Below, one piece after another: positions 1-7,612 of a stretch of DNA of 47,855 nt. The stretch is from positions 1 through 47,855 of the forward strand of contig JAZNQN010000051.1 of NCBI GenBank assembly GCA_045590195.1, written 5' to 3'. The DNA is from JAZNQN01 sp045590195 (GTDB lineage: Bacteria > Bacillota > Clostridia > UMGS1883 > UMGS1540). How positions within the stretch are numbered: position 1 is the first letter of the stretch; every line of letters starts with the position of its first letter. A program made the translations under genes and the position numbers. The notes beneath the pieces were generated by a model, which had not been told where the DNA came from, searched no databases, and worked only from the letters and a program-made list of their open reading frames with translations.

Positions 1-138
1 TTTCAAAAGGTGAGCCAATACCTTTGGGCTTGTAAGGTCGTTTATTGCTACTACCTCATAGCCTTCTGCACCGAACATCTGGCGGAATGCCAATCTGCCG
101 ATACGTCCAAATCCGTTGATTGCAACTTTTACTGCCAT
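1..138 (-). CDS. gap: Glyceraldehyde-3-phosphate dehydrogenase, N-terminal part (cut by window edge)
   Basis: The first 46 codons read MAVKVAINGFGRIGRLAFRQ and continue to VVAINDLTSP. This is the NAD-binding Rossmann start of type I GAPDH, with the GFGRIGR dinucleotide-binding loop. The enzyme oxidises glyceraldehyde-3-phosphate to 1,3-bisphosphoglycerate in cytoplasmic glycolysis. The ATG at 138 is preceded by a GGAGGTAATG ribosome site. The rest of the gene lies outside the window, so completeness cannot be judged. The cyclophilin gene ends 50 bp upstream on the same strand. Confidence 0.95.
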   Translation of the reverse strand, partial: MAVKVAINGFGRIGRLAFRQMFGAEGYEVVAINDLTSPKVLAHLLK

Positions 139-188
139 CTTTCATTACCTCCAATAAAATAATTTGTATAATAATTTTAAATTACTAC

Positions 189-668
189 CTATTTAATAAC
201 AATGCTTTTAATTTTGGGCTGAGCCATCATAGGAACTGTTCCGTTACTGTCAATAACAGGAGTTTTTGCCAGCTCGTCAAGCACATCAAAGCCATCAGTC
301 ATTTTGCCAAATGCCGCATACTGGCCATCTAAAAATTCGCTGTCTGCGTGGCAAATAAAAAACTGAGAAGATGCACTGTTGGGGTCCATTGCTCTTGCCA
401 TTGAAATAACGCCTCTTTTATGAGAAATATCGTTATTTACGCCGTTTGCCATAAATTCGCCTTTAATATTCTGGTCGGAGCCGCCCATGCCTGTACCCTC
501 TGGGTCGCCGCCCTGAATCATAAAGCCTTCGATTATTCTGTGAAAAGTAAGGCCATCGTAAAAGCCTTCTTTGATAAGTTTTTCAAAATTTGCTACTGTA
601 AGTGGCGCTTTTTCTGGATAAAGCTCAAGTTTCATAACGCCGCCGTTTTCCATAGTAATTTCTACCAT
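189..668 (-). CDS. Cyclophilin-type peptidyl-prolyl cis-trans isomerase
   Basis: This 159-residue protein is a single cyclophilin domain. Family hallmarks are FHRIIEGFMIQGGDPEGTG, the MARAMDPNSASSQFFI block and the LDGQYAAFGKM segment, so the Arg, Phe and Gln of the active site are present. It catalyses proline isomerisation in protein folding and has no signal peptide in the chosen reading, so it should be cytoplasmic. I chose the ATG at 668 because AAAGGAG lies 8 nt upstream. A longer open frame to 782 runs through the promoter and is not expected to be translated. A consensus promoter at 712-740 drives it. The length is normal for bacterial single-domain cyclophilins. Confidence 0.93.
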   Translation of the reverse strand: MVEITMENGGVMKLELYPEKAPLTVANFEKLIKEGFYDGLTFHRIIEGFMIQGGDPEGTGMGGSDQNIKGEFMANGVNNDISHKRGVISMARAMDPNSASSQFFICHADSEFLDGQYAAFGKMTDGFDVLDELAKTPVIDSNGTVPMMAQPKIKSIVIK

Positions 669-711
669 AAAAGTAACTCCTTTCATGCAGCACCATCCTG
701 CACCAATATAC

Positions 712-740
712 ATTATAATAGTTTGATAAAAATTTGTCAA
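712..740 (-). promoter_or_regulatory. SigA promoter of the cyclophilin gene
   Basis: On the minus strand a perfect TTGACA (735-740) and a perfect TATAAT (712-717) are separated by 17 bp. A short TGCAG/CTGCA hairpin follows in the leader before the AAAGGAG ribosome site. Confidence 0.8.
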
Positions 741-805
741 GAGTAAATATGTAAAAACAACATAATAAAACTTGCTTTTCACTTGGTAATTTTTGATAGT
801 TCATA

Positions 806-832
806 AAAGAAAAAAGGACGCCAAAAGCGTCC
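806..832 (-). terminator. Intrinsic terminator of the small RNA
   Basis: GGACGC, a 5-nt loop, then GCGTCC (816-832). On the minus strand this is followed by TTTTTCTTTT. Confidence 0.85.
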
Positions 833-955
833 TTACAACATACTAAATCATTGGATGGGCGGCGTATCCATCATCTCAAGTACTCAAATGAGTGCGTCGG
901 GAGCCCTTTCCGAACCTCAACAATAAAGTATGTATGAATATTATATTCATTTCCT
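816..955 (-). ncRNA. Structured small RNA of unassigned family, about 140 nt
   Basis: A consensus promoter (962-990) starts transcription near 955 and an intrinsic terminator ends it at 816, with no plausible ORF between. The RNA opens with a 7-bp hairpin (934-950, ATGAATA/TATTCAT). A closing stem ACATACT/AGTATGT (about 925-931 with 835-841) then encloses three local hairpins: TCGG..CCGA, ACTCATTTGAGT and GGAT..ATCC. I could not match it to 6S, SRP, tmRNA, raiA or a riboswitch class by eye. It lies between the phage-linked nuclease-like gene and the cyclophilin gene. The cyclophilin gene has its own promoter, so an independent sRNA is more likely than a leader. Confidence 0.65.
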
Positions 956-961
956 AATACA

Positions 962-990
962 ATTATACACTATGGGATTGTGTTTGTCAA
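962..990 (-). promoter_or_regulatory. SigA promoter of the small RNA
   Basis: Perfect TTGACA (985-990) and TATAAT (962-967) on the minus strand with exactly 17 bp between. The -35 box lies 5 bp below the stop codon of the nuclease-like gene. Confidence 0.8.
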
Positions 991-994
991 CAAT

Positions 995-1363
995 TTATTT
1001 TCCAGCGTATTTCTTAAGCCTGCCGCTATGAAGCTTGTTGTTGATTTTATCCTGACTAACGTTATAAAGCGATGCAACATAGTAGTAATTCTTTTTAATA
1101 TCCAGCTTTATAGCCAAAAGTACATTGTCGTCATATTTTTTAATAAGCTCAAAGCTGTTGGGATGTTTTCGGTTTATACCAACATAGTCAGGTGCGATAA
1201 GTATTTCATTTATTTTATCTATATATTTAACACAATTAGGATGTTTACCTTGCACATGGGTTACCAGACCATTTGATTTAACAATATCAAGTTTCGGAAA
1301 TTCAACCCCAAGTGTTTCGTTGTATTCGCCATCATAAGTGGCGATTTTTGAATTGCTGTCCAT
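995..1363 (-). CDS. Phage-associated PBECR-like nuclease (Barnase-EndoU-ColicinE5/D-RelE-like), probable moron gene
   Basis: A 122-residue basic, soluble protein without signal or membrane segment. It has repeated His-Pro features (GKHPNCVKYID, NRKHPNSFELI) and ends SLYNVSQDKINNKLHSGRLK. This His-plus-C-terminal SGRLKKY layout resembles the PBECR nuclease fold often found at the ends of phage structural operons, but I assign it only by pattern. It directly follows the amidase gene but has its own consensus promoter, so it can be expressed when the late operon is silent, as in lysogenic-conversion genes. GGAAGG lies upstream of the ATG. An alternative is an unrelated small phage protein. Any toxin activity is inference. 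Confidence 0.55.
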   Translation of the reverse strand: MDSNSKIATYDGEYNETLGVEFPKLDIVKSNGLVTHVQGKHPNCVKYIDKINEILIAPDYVGINRKHPNSFELIKKYDDNVLLAIKLDIKKNYYYVASLYNVSQDKINNKLHSGRLKKYAGK

Positions 1364-1396
1364 TTAACGAAATACCTTCCGTGATACTTTTTTGAT

Positions 1397-1425
1397 ATTA
1401 TATCACAAAAGCCAAGTTGTGTCAA
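1397..1425 (-). promoter_or_regulatory. SigA promoter with a palindrome over its -10 box (nuclease-like gene)
   Basis: TTGACA (1420-1425) and TATAAT (1397-1402) are perfect, with a 17-bp spacer. The -10 box is centred in TGATATAATATCA, a 6-1-6 palindrome, and GTGATA/TATCAC arms flank it more widely (1381-1386, 1401-1406). This layout suits repression by a dimeric regulator. The -35 box ends 3 bp from the stop codon of the upstream amidase gene. Confidence 0.75.
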
Positions 1426-1427
1426 AT

Positions 1428-2099
1428 TTATACTTTTTCGTGATATCGGTCGAGAAGTGTTCTTAAATATTCTAAATTTACCTCTTCCCTTCCGCTTAAA
1501 ACCTTTTCCCAGTAAGCCATATTTTCTGTGGTTGTAACGCCGTCGCGCAGCATATTATCAACGGTTTTATCGTAGCTCAGCGCATTTTCGGTAAGTCGTT
1601 TTTTAAAATCCTGCCATTTTTCGGGGTTGTTAACAAAAGGGGCGGGGCAAATTTTGCCTGTAACATCGTAGTGTCTTAAAACGTTTTGGGGGCTTACGTT
1701 ATATTTTTTCATAAGGCTTTTGGTAAGAGAAACTGCGTTTTCTATTGTTTCTTCTTTGAAGTACCAACCGCTATCCTCCGCCCCTTTGCCGCTGCCACCA
1801 ATATTTCGGGAACACATTTCAATGCTTATGGCATTTGCATTACGGCAGGTAGGATGCACATATTTTGTTGCCCCAACTGCCCAGGCGGTGTCGCCATCAG
1901 AAACGCTTTGGTAAATTGTATTCCCCTCATCAACAAAATAATGTGCCGAGGTGGAAATGGCGTTATTTTTATAATAGTCGGCGTTATTTTTTGCGCTGTC
2001 GCCGTTTCCTGCGGTGTAGTGAATTACAATATATTTTATACTGTCGCTTCTGCCCTTTTTATAGTTTTTCTCATTTGCAGGAATAAATGAAATATTCAT
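1428..2099 (-). CDS. N-acetylmuramoyl-L-alanine amidase, phage endolysin (Amidase_2)
   Basis: The 223-residue protein has an N-terminal amidase_2/PGRP-type catalytic domain. Candidate zinc ligands are H27 (IHYTAG), H143 (RHYDVTG) and C151 (KICPAPF), with E94 in ISIEMC as the likely catalytic acid. The domain cleaves the amide bond between MurNAc and L-Ala. Residues after about 165 form a helical tail that may bind wall or assist oligomerisation. There is no signal peptide, as expected for a holin-dependent endolysin, and the holin gene overlaps its start by 4 nt. Confidence 0.93.
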   Translation of the reverse strand: MNISFIPANEKNYKKGRSDSIKYIVIHYTAGNGDSAKNNADYYKNNAISTSAHYFVDEGNTIYQSVSDGDTAWAVGATKYVHPTCRNANAISIEMCSRNIGGSGKGAEDSGWYFKEETIENAVSLTKSLMKKYNVSPQNVLRHYDVTGKICPAPFVNNPEKWQDFKKRLTENALSYDKTVDNMLRDGVTTTENMAYWEKVLSGREEVNLEYLRTLLDRYHEKV

Positions 2100-2512
2100 T
2101 TTTTCACTTCCTTTTTAAGTAGGTCTAAAGCGTTTTCAATGGTTTCTGAAACAATTCCCATAAGAGCGGCATTTTCAACTATGCTTACAAGCTCGTTTAT
2201 AATAAAACCAACTATTACGCCGCTTCGCAAAATGTGCATTCCCAGAAAGCCATCAAGCAAATGCGCCATTACAACAAAGAAAAGCTGACAAATTTTCTTT
2301 AAAATTCCCTTGTATGTAACCTTTGAGCTGAGTGCTCCGCTTTCAGTTTTTGTGCTTTTTTTGAAAACCGCGGCAACTATTATGCCTGTTACAAGGTCAA
2401 TTGCCATAAAAGCCATTAAGGTTATAAGGTCTTTCGACCAGCCCCCGAGCAAAGCTCCCAAAACTGCGCCAACGCCGCCTGCCGCAGTACAGATTATTGA
2501 TTTAATATTCAT
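2096..2512 (-). CDS. Phage holin, toxin-secretion/holin family-like
   Basis: A 138-residue membrane protein with three or more hydrophobic segments: one near the start (IICTAAGGVGAVLGALLGG), one around DLITLMAFMAIDLVTGIIVA and one around VIVGFIINELVSIVENAAL. A charged KKEVKK tail closes it. The central LVTGI..A..K...TESGALSSK block is typical of the phage_holin_4/TcdE-like group. These proteins open the membrane so the endolysin can reach the wall. The ATG at 2512 follows a GGAGG site. A longer frame from 2548 would place its start inside the preceding gene and has no ribosome site. Confidence 0.85.
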   Translation of the reverse strand: MNIKSIICTAAGGVGAVLGALLGGWSKDLITLMAFMAIDLVTGIIVAAVFKKSTKTESGALSSKVTYKGILKKICQLFFVVMAHLLDGFLGMHILRSGVIVGFIINELVSIVENAALMGIVSETIENALDLLKKEVKK

Positions 2513-2657
2513 CTCCCACCTCCTCGGTTTCGTACCATGCGTCAACATCTTCGTTTTCCGAAAGATAGGCTTTTTTGCCGTACACAGTTCCGTTTGTAAC
2601 CATAAAGCCCTCTTCCGCCGTAAGAATAACGTATCCTTCTTTTATTTCTTTTATCAT
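2502..2657 (-). CDS. Small hypothetical phage protein (51 aa)
   Basis: The ORF reads MIKEIKEGYVILTAEEGFMV and ends DVDAWYETEEVGDEY. It is acidic and predicted beta-rich, without membrane segments. It resembles the short XkdX-like proteins that sit between tail and holin genes, but the family is not certain. Its ATG overlaps the TGA of the preceding ORF (ATGA) and its end overlaps the holin start by 11 nt. Such tight packing supports translation. The site upstream is TGGAGCG. Confidence 0.6.
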   Translation of the reverse strand: MIKEIKEGYVILTAEEGFMVTNGTVYGKKAYLSENEDVDAWYETEEVGDEY

Positions 2658-2830
2658 GCTACCACGCTCCATCCCTTTGAAAGAACATCGAAAATATCTT
2701 CCTCGTCAATTTCGCCTATGCGGCAGCCTTTGTGAAGCAAAATCACATCGCCTTCTTCTGCTTCGGGCAAGGTGGCAAAGAGACGTAAAATCTCTTCGCC
2801 GCTAAGATTATAATATGCGTATTCTGACAT
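2654..2830 (-). CDS. Small hypothetical phage protein (58 aa)
   Basis: The ORF starts MSEYAYYNLSGEEILRLFAT and ends DIFDVLSKGWSVVA. It is acidic, with one amphipathic helix and short strands. AGAGGTG lies 6 nt before the ATG, and its TGA overlaps the next start codon. It lies between the coiled-coil structural gene and the lysis genes. No family was recognised. Translation is supported by coupling and the ribosome site rather than by homology. Confidence 0.6.
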   Translation of the reverse strand: MSEYAYYNLSGEEILRLFATLPEAEEGDVILLHKGCRIGEIDEEDIFDVLSKGWSVVA

Positions 2831-2840
2831 TTTGCACCTC

Positions 2841-3830
2841 TTACCCGTAAATCATTTTATAGTAGGCCTGAGCCTGGGCTTTTGAAATATCAAGGTCGCT
2901 CTGAAGTCTTTTAAGCTCTTTTTCATATTCAAAATTTCTGGCATCGCTTTGCTCTTTAAGCTGATATTCTTTTTCTAAAAGCTCGGTTTTGTTCTGATGC
3001 TCTGTTTTAATATTTTCTTCTTCCCTTAAGGCCTTATTTTCCTTTTCAATTCTTTCTGCAATATCGCCATCTCTCTCGTGCATAAGGCGGCTCTCTTCAA
3101 GCCTTATGGCGGCATTATCTTTATATGCCTGACGGCTGTTTTCATCAAGTGTGCCCATAAGACCTAGAGCATCTTTAAGGTTTTCCTGTTCGTTTAAGTA
3201 TCTTTCATAATCAAGTGCCGCAAATTCGGGCATAAGCTTTTCTGCGCCCTGAGCGGCATAATAAGTACTGAGCGAGTCGGAAATAAGGCCTCTCTCGCCC
3301 ATATCCGCCTTTGCATCCTGCATAAAAGATTTATAAGCCATTTGATAATTTTTATCGTTTTTCGGATTGTAACCTTCGTATTCGCTGCCCAGAAGCTTTT
3401 TCAAGGTTTCATCCTGAAGAGAAGCATATTTATTTTCATATTCGCCCTTTTCAAGGGATTTGATAAAATTATCTTCGCCGTAAACTGTGCCGCCTATATT
3501 TATAAGGTTTTTCCCGTCAACGTTATAGTCGCGGCCGTTTATGTAAAGTTGGCCTGTTTTTTCGTTGTAGCTTATACTGTTTTCAGGCGACAGGGTATTC
3601 CTGACAGGAGAAAAGCCGATTTTAGGGCTTATTCCGCTTTTTGAAAGAGCCGACAAAATATCGCTCTCGCTTTCGGCATAGTATCTGTTGTCGGAACCAA
3701 GCTTAAAGCTTTCGTTTCCAATGCTTGTCATTTTGCCTTTTTCATTTTTTACGAGTACATCGCCGCTTTTCTGGTCGTACCCTACGGTGTGGCCCAGATT
3801 TTCAAGATAATCTCTTACACCAATTGCCAT
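2841..3830 (-). CDS. Phage structural protein with N-terminal beta repeats and C-terminal coiled coil (ejection or tail-tip candidate)
   Basis: The 329-residue protein begins VRDYLENLGHTVGYDQKSGD. It carries two related beta units (about 15-65 and 80-130) in which GYDQKSGDVLV and SYNEKTGQLYI are each followed by a DN(F/RYY) motif; this resembles copper-amine-oxidase-N or SH3-like repeats. Residues about 235-325 are a long charged coiled coil rich in E, K, Q and R. There is no signal peptide. Its place after the head and stopper genes, together with the missing tape measure, suggests an internal or ejection protein of a short-tailed virion. That function is inference. Confidence 0.5.
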   Translation of the reverse strand: MAIGVRDYLENLGHTVGYDQKSGDVLVKNEKGKMTSIGNESFKLGSDNRYYAESESDILSALSKSGISPKIGFSPVRNTLSPENSISYNEKTGQLYINGRDYNVDGKNLINIGGTVYGEDNFIKSLEKGEYENKYASLQDETLKKLLGSEYEGYNPKNDKNYQMAYKSFMQDAKADMGERGLISDSLSTYYAAQGAEKLMPEFAALDYERYLNEQENLKDALGLMGTLDENSRQAYKDNAAIRLEESRLMHERDGDIAERIEKENKALREEENIKTEHQNKTELLEKEYQLKEQSDARNFEYEKELKRLQSDLDISKAQAQAYYKMIYG

Positions 3831-3845
3831 TTTTTCACAACCTTT

Positions 3846-4466
3846 CTAACTAAATTTAACTTCATATTTTTCTCCGTTTATTTCAACATACGGATGAAAG
3901 CTTGTTGTAATAAAGCTGTTGCCGAATGCATCGTAAACGCCGTCTAAAGTGCTTAAAATTATTTTTCCGGAAACAATTCTAAGGTTAACATCACCATTTT
4001 CATCTTTAATTGCCTTGATTTTCGACATTTTCAGGTCGTTACCCTGGCCATCGTAAAACTGAATAAGCTTTTCTCCCTTTTCTTCATCATTTTTGCCAAT
4101 GTAGAGAGTGTTGCCTATTTCGGCATCGTTTCCTGTTTTGATGTCGCCCGAGAAAACTGCGTTTCCATCTGATGAAAGGGAAAGACTTTCGCCGCCTGCG
4201 TTGTTTTTTAAAATAAACACAAATTCGCCTTTTTCGTTGCTTCCCATTTTAAGACGCTCTTTTCCGTTTTTGTCGCGCATTATAAGCTGAGCCCCATCTA
4301 TTTCGCAGTAGCCGTTTTTCGATGCTATTTTTGTTTTTTCCGTTTCGATAGATTTAATGTTTTTCGAATCTAAATTTGAAAACATAACCGAAAGTGTTTT
4401 GTAAAGCTTTACCAAAATATCTTCAACGTTGCCGCCTTCGGGGTTTTCAATTAAAAAATCTGCCAT
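3846..4466 (-). CDS. Phage baseplate/tail-spike-like structural protein
   Basis: The 206-residue protein has a short N-terminal helix (ILVKLYKTLSVMFSNLDSKN). Mostly beta structure follows, with short repeated hairpins (LIMRDKNGKERLKMGSNEKG, LYIGKNDEEKGEKLIQFYDG). This is typical of trimeric phage appendages of the gp58-like or intramolecular-chaperone-less spike type. CGGAGGGTGA precedes the ATG. It lies 3 bp from the upstream propeller-like gene and belongs to the same transcript. Receptor binding is likely but not shown by any specific domain. Confidence 0.5.
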   Translation of the reverse strand: MADFLIENPEGGNVEDILVKLYKTLSVMFSNLDSKNIKSIETEKTKIASKNGYCEIDGAQLIMRDKNGKERLKMGSNEKGEFVFILKNNAGGESLSLSSDGNAVFSGDIKTGNDAEIGNTLYIGKNDEEKGEKLIQFYDGQGNDLKMSKIKAIKDENGDVNLRIVSGKIILSTLDGVYDAFGNSFITTSFHPYVEINGEKYEVKFS

Positions 4467-4469
4467 AAA

Positions 4470-5894
4470 TCACCCTCCGTAGCTTATATCTTTTTTTCGC
4501 AGCAAAAGGCCAATGCTGTCAATTTTCGCCGTGCCTTCGCCCTTTAAACAAACCTGAAAGCTGTCAACGCCGTGAAAATCTTTAGGATGAAGATTTATGT
4601 AAAACCTTTCTTTTCCCGCTCCTCTTTTTTCCATAGCATTAATTATTTTCTCGGTTTTCTTTCCTTTGTTGTTAACTATGGAAACAGTAATATTTCCTGA
4701 AAAATCGCCTTCAACATAAATGCGGCGAAGGTTATTTTTCTTTTCAATATCCATATTGAAAACACCGCTTTTCCACTCCCACGAAACCGATTCATCTTCG
4801 GTAAAAAGCTTTAAAACCCTGCCATCGGCAGTTGCGCCGTAAAGGTTGCCGCCCATATTGGTAAAACATACAAAATCGGTATCGTCTTCAGCAGTAAAAA
4901 CGCCTGTTTTAAGGTTTAAAACAAGGTTTATCTTGCCGCCGCCTTTTTGCGGAAGCGAAATTATGTATCTCTCGCCATCGTACCCTGCACAGGCAGAAGA
5001 AATTCTTTCCCTGTCCATATTCTGAATGTATGTGTCAACGGCGCCCGATATAATTTCAGGCAATGCTCCGCCGCCATAGCGGCAAATTCCCTCGTCAGAA
5101 AGCCATATTAGTTTTCCACAGTCGCAAATAGTTTTTTCTTCAATACAGCCAATGCTTTCCGATGCCATAATAAGTGTGTAGGTATCGGGGGTGTTGCCGT
5201 AAAGCTCGCCAAAGGCGTGTGGCTTAAAGCAGACAAGGTGGTCGCCAAAGGTTTTAATTGCAGAAATGTTTTCGCAGTTTTGAGTTATCATAGATACCTC
5301 AAGCCCGTCATCAACATCAAACCATTTTGTTCTGTCCATAATGCCGCTTAAATAAATTTTGTCGCTTTCGCTGTATGCTGCGGCAACCCTTCCGCCAATG
5401 GTATCAATAAAATCGGAAAGAGGCATTTTGTATTCGGGGGTAAATTTTGCCTGGCCATCTTTAAAATCAATTGCCATCGTCATACTTTTGTCAATGCCGT
5501 CAAGTGTATATATAACGCCGCCCATAACAATGTTTGTGTTTATAAAATAAATGGAATTGTAGCGGTCGGTTTCGCCCTTTACAAAGTTTGTAATATATTT
5601 CCATTCCTGCCCGTCGAGGTAGTAAAGCCTGTAAATATCGTCTTCATCGCAGAGAATGCAGAAAAGATATTTCCCTTCCAAAGTGCCAAGGTAACAAATT
5701 CTTTCAACAAATTCGCCAACAACCTCTCGCCCTTCTCTTGATTTTATTGAAGGATAAGCCACCGCCGAAATATTTTTCATATATGGCGAATACCCTTCAG
5801 GGCAGCCGCTCTCGCCAAAAGATGTGTAAAGGCCCTTAAACTCGCCCATAAGTTTTTTTACTTTTGTTGGTGTGTTTTTAATATACGGTCGCAT
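4470..5894 (-). CDS. Phage beta-propeller-like tail/stopper protein
   Basis: From the ATG at 5894 (site GGAGG) the protein has 474 residues. It is almost wholly beta, with recurring blade-like segments such as RICYLGTLEGKYLFCILCDE, RISSACAGYDGERYIISLPQ and FVCFTNMGGNLYGATADGRV. Proteins of this kind form the hub or stopper below the portal of podoviruses. The open frame extends upstream to 6047, but that part overlaps the zinc-ribbon gene in another frame and lacks a ribosome site. The C-terminal 90 residues look like a separate jelly-roll domain (YVEGDFSGNITVSIVNN). Confidence 0.55.
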   Translation of the reverse strand: MRPYIKNTPTKVKKLMGEFKGLYTSFGESGCPEGYSPYMKNISAVAYPSIKSREGREVVGEFVERICYLGTLEGKYLFCILCDEDDIYRLYYLDGQEWKYITNFVKGETDRYNSIYFINTNIVMGGVIYTLDGIDKSMTMAIDFKDGQAKFTPEYKMPLSDFIDTIGGRVAAAYSESDKIYLSGIMDRTKWFDVDDGLEVSMITQNCENISAIKTFGDHLVCFKPHAFGELYGNTPDTYTLIMASESIGCIEEKTICDCGKLIWLSDEGICRYGGGALPEIISGAVDTYIQNMDRERISSACAGYDGERYIISLPQKGGGKINLVLNLKTGVFTAEDDTDFVCFTNMGGNLYGATADGRVLKLFTEDESVSWEWKSGVFNMDIEKKNNLRRIYVEGDFSGNITVSIVNNKGKKTEKIINAMEKRGAGKERFYINLHPKDFHGVDSFQVCLKGEGTAKIDSIGLLLRKKDISYGG

Positions 5895-5908
5895 TTTCCG
5901 CCTCCCTT

Positions 5909-6145
5909 CTATTTGTAAAATTCGCCCGCAGCATACTGCGAAAGGGTAGTGGTCATTCTTCCTTTGTAGCCGCAGTGAGGGCAGGTGGCAATTTTTTCTT
6001 TTTGGTAGCCAATATCCCTCAGGGCAACCCTTTCGCATTTGGGGCAAATAGGGTTGTCTTTAAGTTTTTCCATATCAAGCCCCTTTAAATATTCGTGTTT
6101 TTTAATTCGTTTTAATACGTTCGGGGGCAAAAAAATTGTATTCAT
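5909..6145 (-). CDS. Small zinc-ribbon phage protein
   Basis: A 78-residue protein with a treble-clef or ribbon pattern: CPKC at about residue 34 and CPHC at about residue 55. It begins MNTIFLPPNVLKRIKKHEYL. AAGGAG lies 8 nt before the ATG. It sits 3 bp below the large terminase gene. The metal site suggests DNA or protein binding during packaging, but no function is known. Confidence 0.7.
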   Translation of the reverse strand: MNTIFLPPNVLKRIKKHEYLKGLDMEKLKDNPICPKCERVALRDIGYQKEKIATCPHCGYKGRMTTTLSQYAAGEFYK

Positions 6146-6148
6146 AAA

Positions 6149-7477
6149 CTATCTCCTTCTTATTCTCGAGCCACTTTTTTCTTTCATATCAATAAGCTCG
6201 CCGGGGGTAAAATTGCCCCTTCTTTCTTTTATTTCGTAAGATGCCTGCGGCCGCGACATAAGCCCGTAACGAAGGCTTTCGGGGCTGTGGGTTATGTGGT
6301 GGGGATTGTCAGCTGCATCAGATGGGTTGTGCGTGTCAAACAGTAGCGCAGGCAGGCACTTTATAAGGTTTAAACAATTTGAAAAAATTTTCAGCCGATT
6401 ATTCTCCCTTAAATATTCCCTTACAACCCGCCAGCCTGCAACCCTTCGGTTGTCGGCCCTGCAAAGCCCGCAAAGGCCTGCCCTTGCCATTATTTCAACC
6501 CCTGAAAAGCCTGTATCCTGCCGCCTGTTCCATAAATCGGGAGATGCGGCAATGTAGGATATTTTGTCATCCCCCATAACCTCTTTTATTTTTTTCGCCG
6601 CCTCAGAAAGAGTAAGGCCGCTTTGGCAAAACTCTTTATAAACGAAAACCTCGCCCAAATCGTTTACCGCGTAAAAAAGGCAGGCACACATATCAAACCC
6701 GTAGTCAAGTGAGGCAAACCTTTTGTAGCTATCCGGTATGTCGAAAGGCTCACATACGTGTTTTTCCCTTGAAAATTCGGTAAAAAACTGGCCCTCAAAA
6801 ATATCCCAAACGCCATCAAGCAGGGCAAGCCGCTCGTTATGGGGCAAGGCTGAAAGCCTTTTTATATATTCGGGGTCACTTTTCATTAAAAAGGTGTTAT
6901 CCTGTACCTTTGCAGGAATAAAAATTCTGCTTCTGCCGCCTTCTTCATAAACTACTTCGGGCGGAGCAGTATCAATAAATCTTGCCTTAACCCAGCCGTG
7001 GCCAATGCTGCCGGGATTTGTTGAAGATTTAATCTGCTTTGGAAAAGAGTTAACGCCCCTTATGCGGCTTTGCATATAAGTATACTGGTACTCGGTAAAA
7101 TGAGTAAGCTCGTCAAAGCGGATAATATCATACTCTGCCGACTGATACTGCGATACCGCACTGTCCGATGAAAGATACCCGAACTCTATCTGCGAGCCGC
7201 AGTAAAAGGTCATAATATGTTTTGAGGCGTTATATTTGTAGCATCCACGTGGGATAAGCTGAAGGGCGAGCATTATAAGTGAGCGTTCAAGCTCGGGAAA
7301 GGAAACCCTTAAAATAAGCTGTTTTATCCCCGGATACTTTATGGCGCAAATAAACGCATCAACAATTTGCCCAAAGCTTTTGCCGCCGCCTGCCGCGCCG
7401 CCGTATAAAACCTCGTCGCAGGTGGCATCAATAAATTTTTTCTGTTTTCTTGTTATCTGCAAATTCATTTGCGCCAT
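6149..7477 (-). CDS. terL: Phage terminase large subunit
   Basis: The 442-residue protein has the two expected domains. The ATPase carries Walker A LYGGAAGGGKS (about 24-34), Walker B IIRFDE (about 118-123) and the coupling motif SSTNPGS (about 151-157). The nuclease is RNase H-like, with D258 in SLDYGFD and further acidic residues around AASPDLW and near the C-terminus. It cuts and pumps phage DNA into the prohead through the portal. The ATG at 7477 follows GAAAGGAG; a longer frame would read through the hairpin array. Its place after the capsid gene is unusual, since terL normally precedes the portal gene. Confidence 0.93.
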   Translation of the reverse strand: MAQMNLQITRKQKKFIDATCDEVLYGGAAGGGKSFGQIVDAFICAIKYPGIKQLILRVSFPELERSLIMLALQLIPRGCYKYNASKHIMTFYCGSQIEFGYLSSDSAVSQYQSAEYDIIRFDELTHFTEYQYTYMQSRIRGVNSFPKQIKSSTNPGSIGHGWVKARFIDTAPPEVVYEEGGRSRIFIPAKVQDNTFLMKSDPEYIKRLSALPHNERLALLDGVWDIFEGQFFTEFSREKHVCEPFDIPDSYKRFASLDYGFDMCACLFYAVNDLGEVFVYKEFCQSGLTLSEAAKKIKEVMGDDKISYIAASPDLWNRRQDTGFSGVEIMARAGLCGLCRADNRRVAGWRVVREYLRENNRLKIFSNCLNLIKCLPALLFDTHNPSDAADNPHHITHSPESLRYGLMSRPQASYEIKERRGNFTPGELIDMKEKSGSRIRRR

Positions 7478-7493
7478 ATTTTTCTCCTTTCTC

Positions 7494-7612
7494 GTCGCGT
7501 CAGCGATATATCGAGTGCGAAGCACATATCGAGTCATTTATGACATATCGTGAATTCTGCAAGAATTCATATCGATGTAGGTTCAAAATGTGTATTACAC
7601 ACCTTTTGAACC
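7494..7612. repeat. Hairpin array A (ATATCGA linker) between capsid and terminase genes
   Basis: Five palindromic units follow one another: TCGC-GTCA-GCGA, GTGC-GAA-GCAC, GTCAT-TT-ATGAC, TGAATTCT-GCA-AGAATTCA, and a long one whose outer arms (TGTAGGTTCAAAA and its complement) include the last codons of the capsid gene. The joining sequence is ATATCGA or close variants. The array starts at the capsid stop codon and ends just before the terL ribosome site. Confidence 0.8.

Noticed and set aside
806..990. Type III toxin-antitoxin RNA
   Set aside because: The RNA lies downstream of the nuclease-like gene and has no tandem repeats, unlike ToxI-type RNAs.
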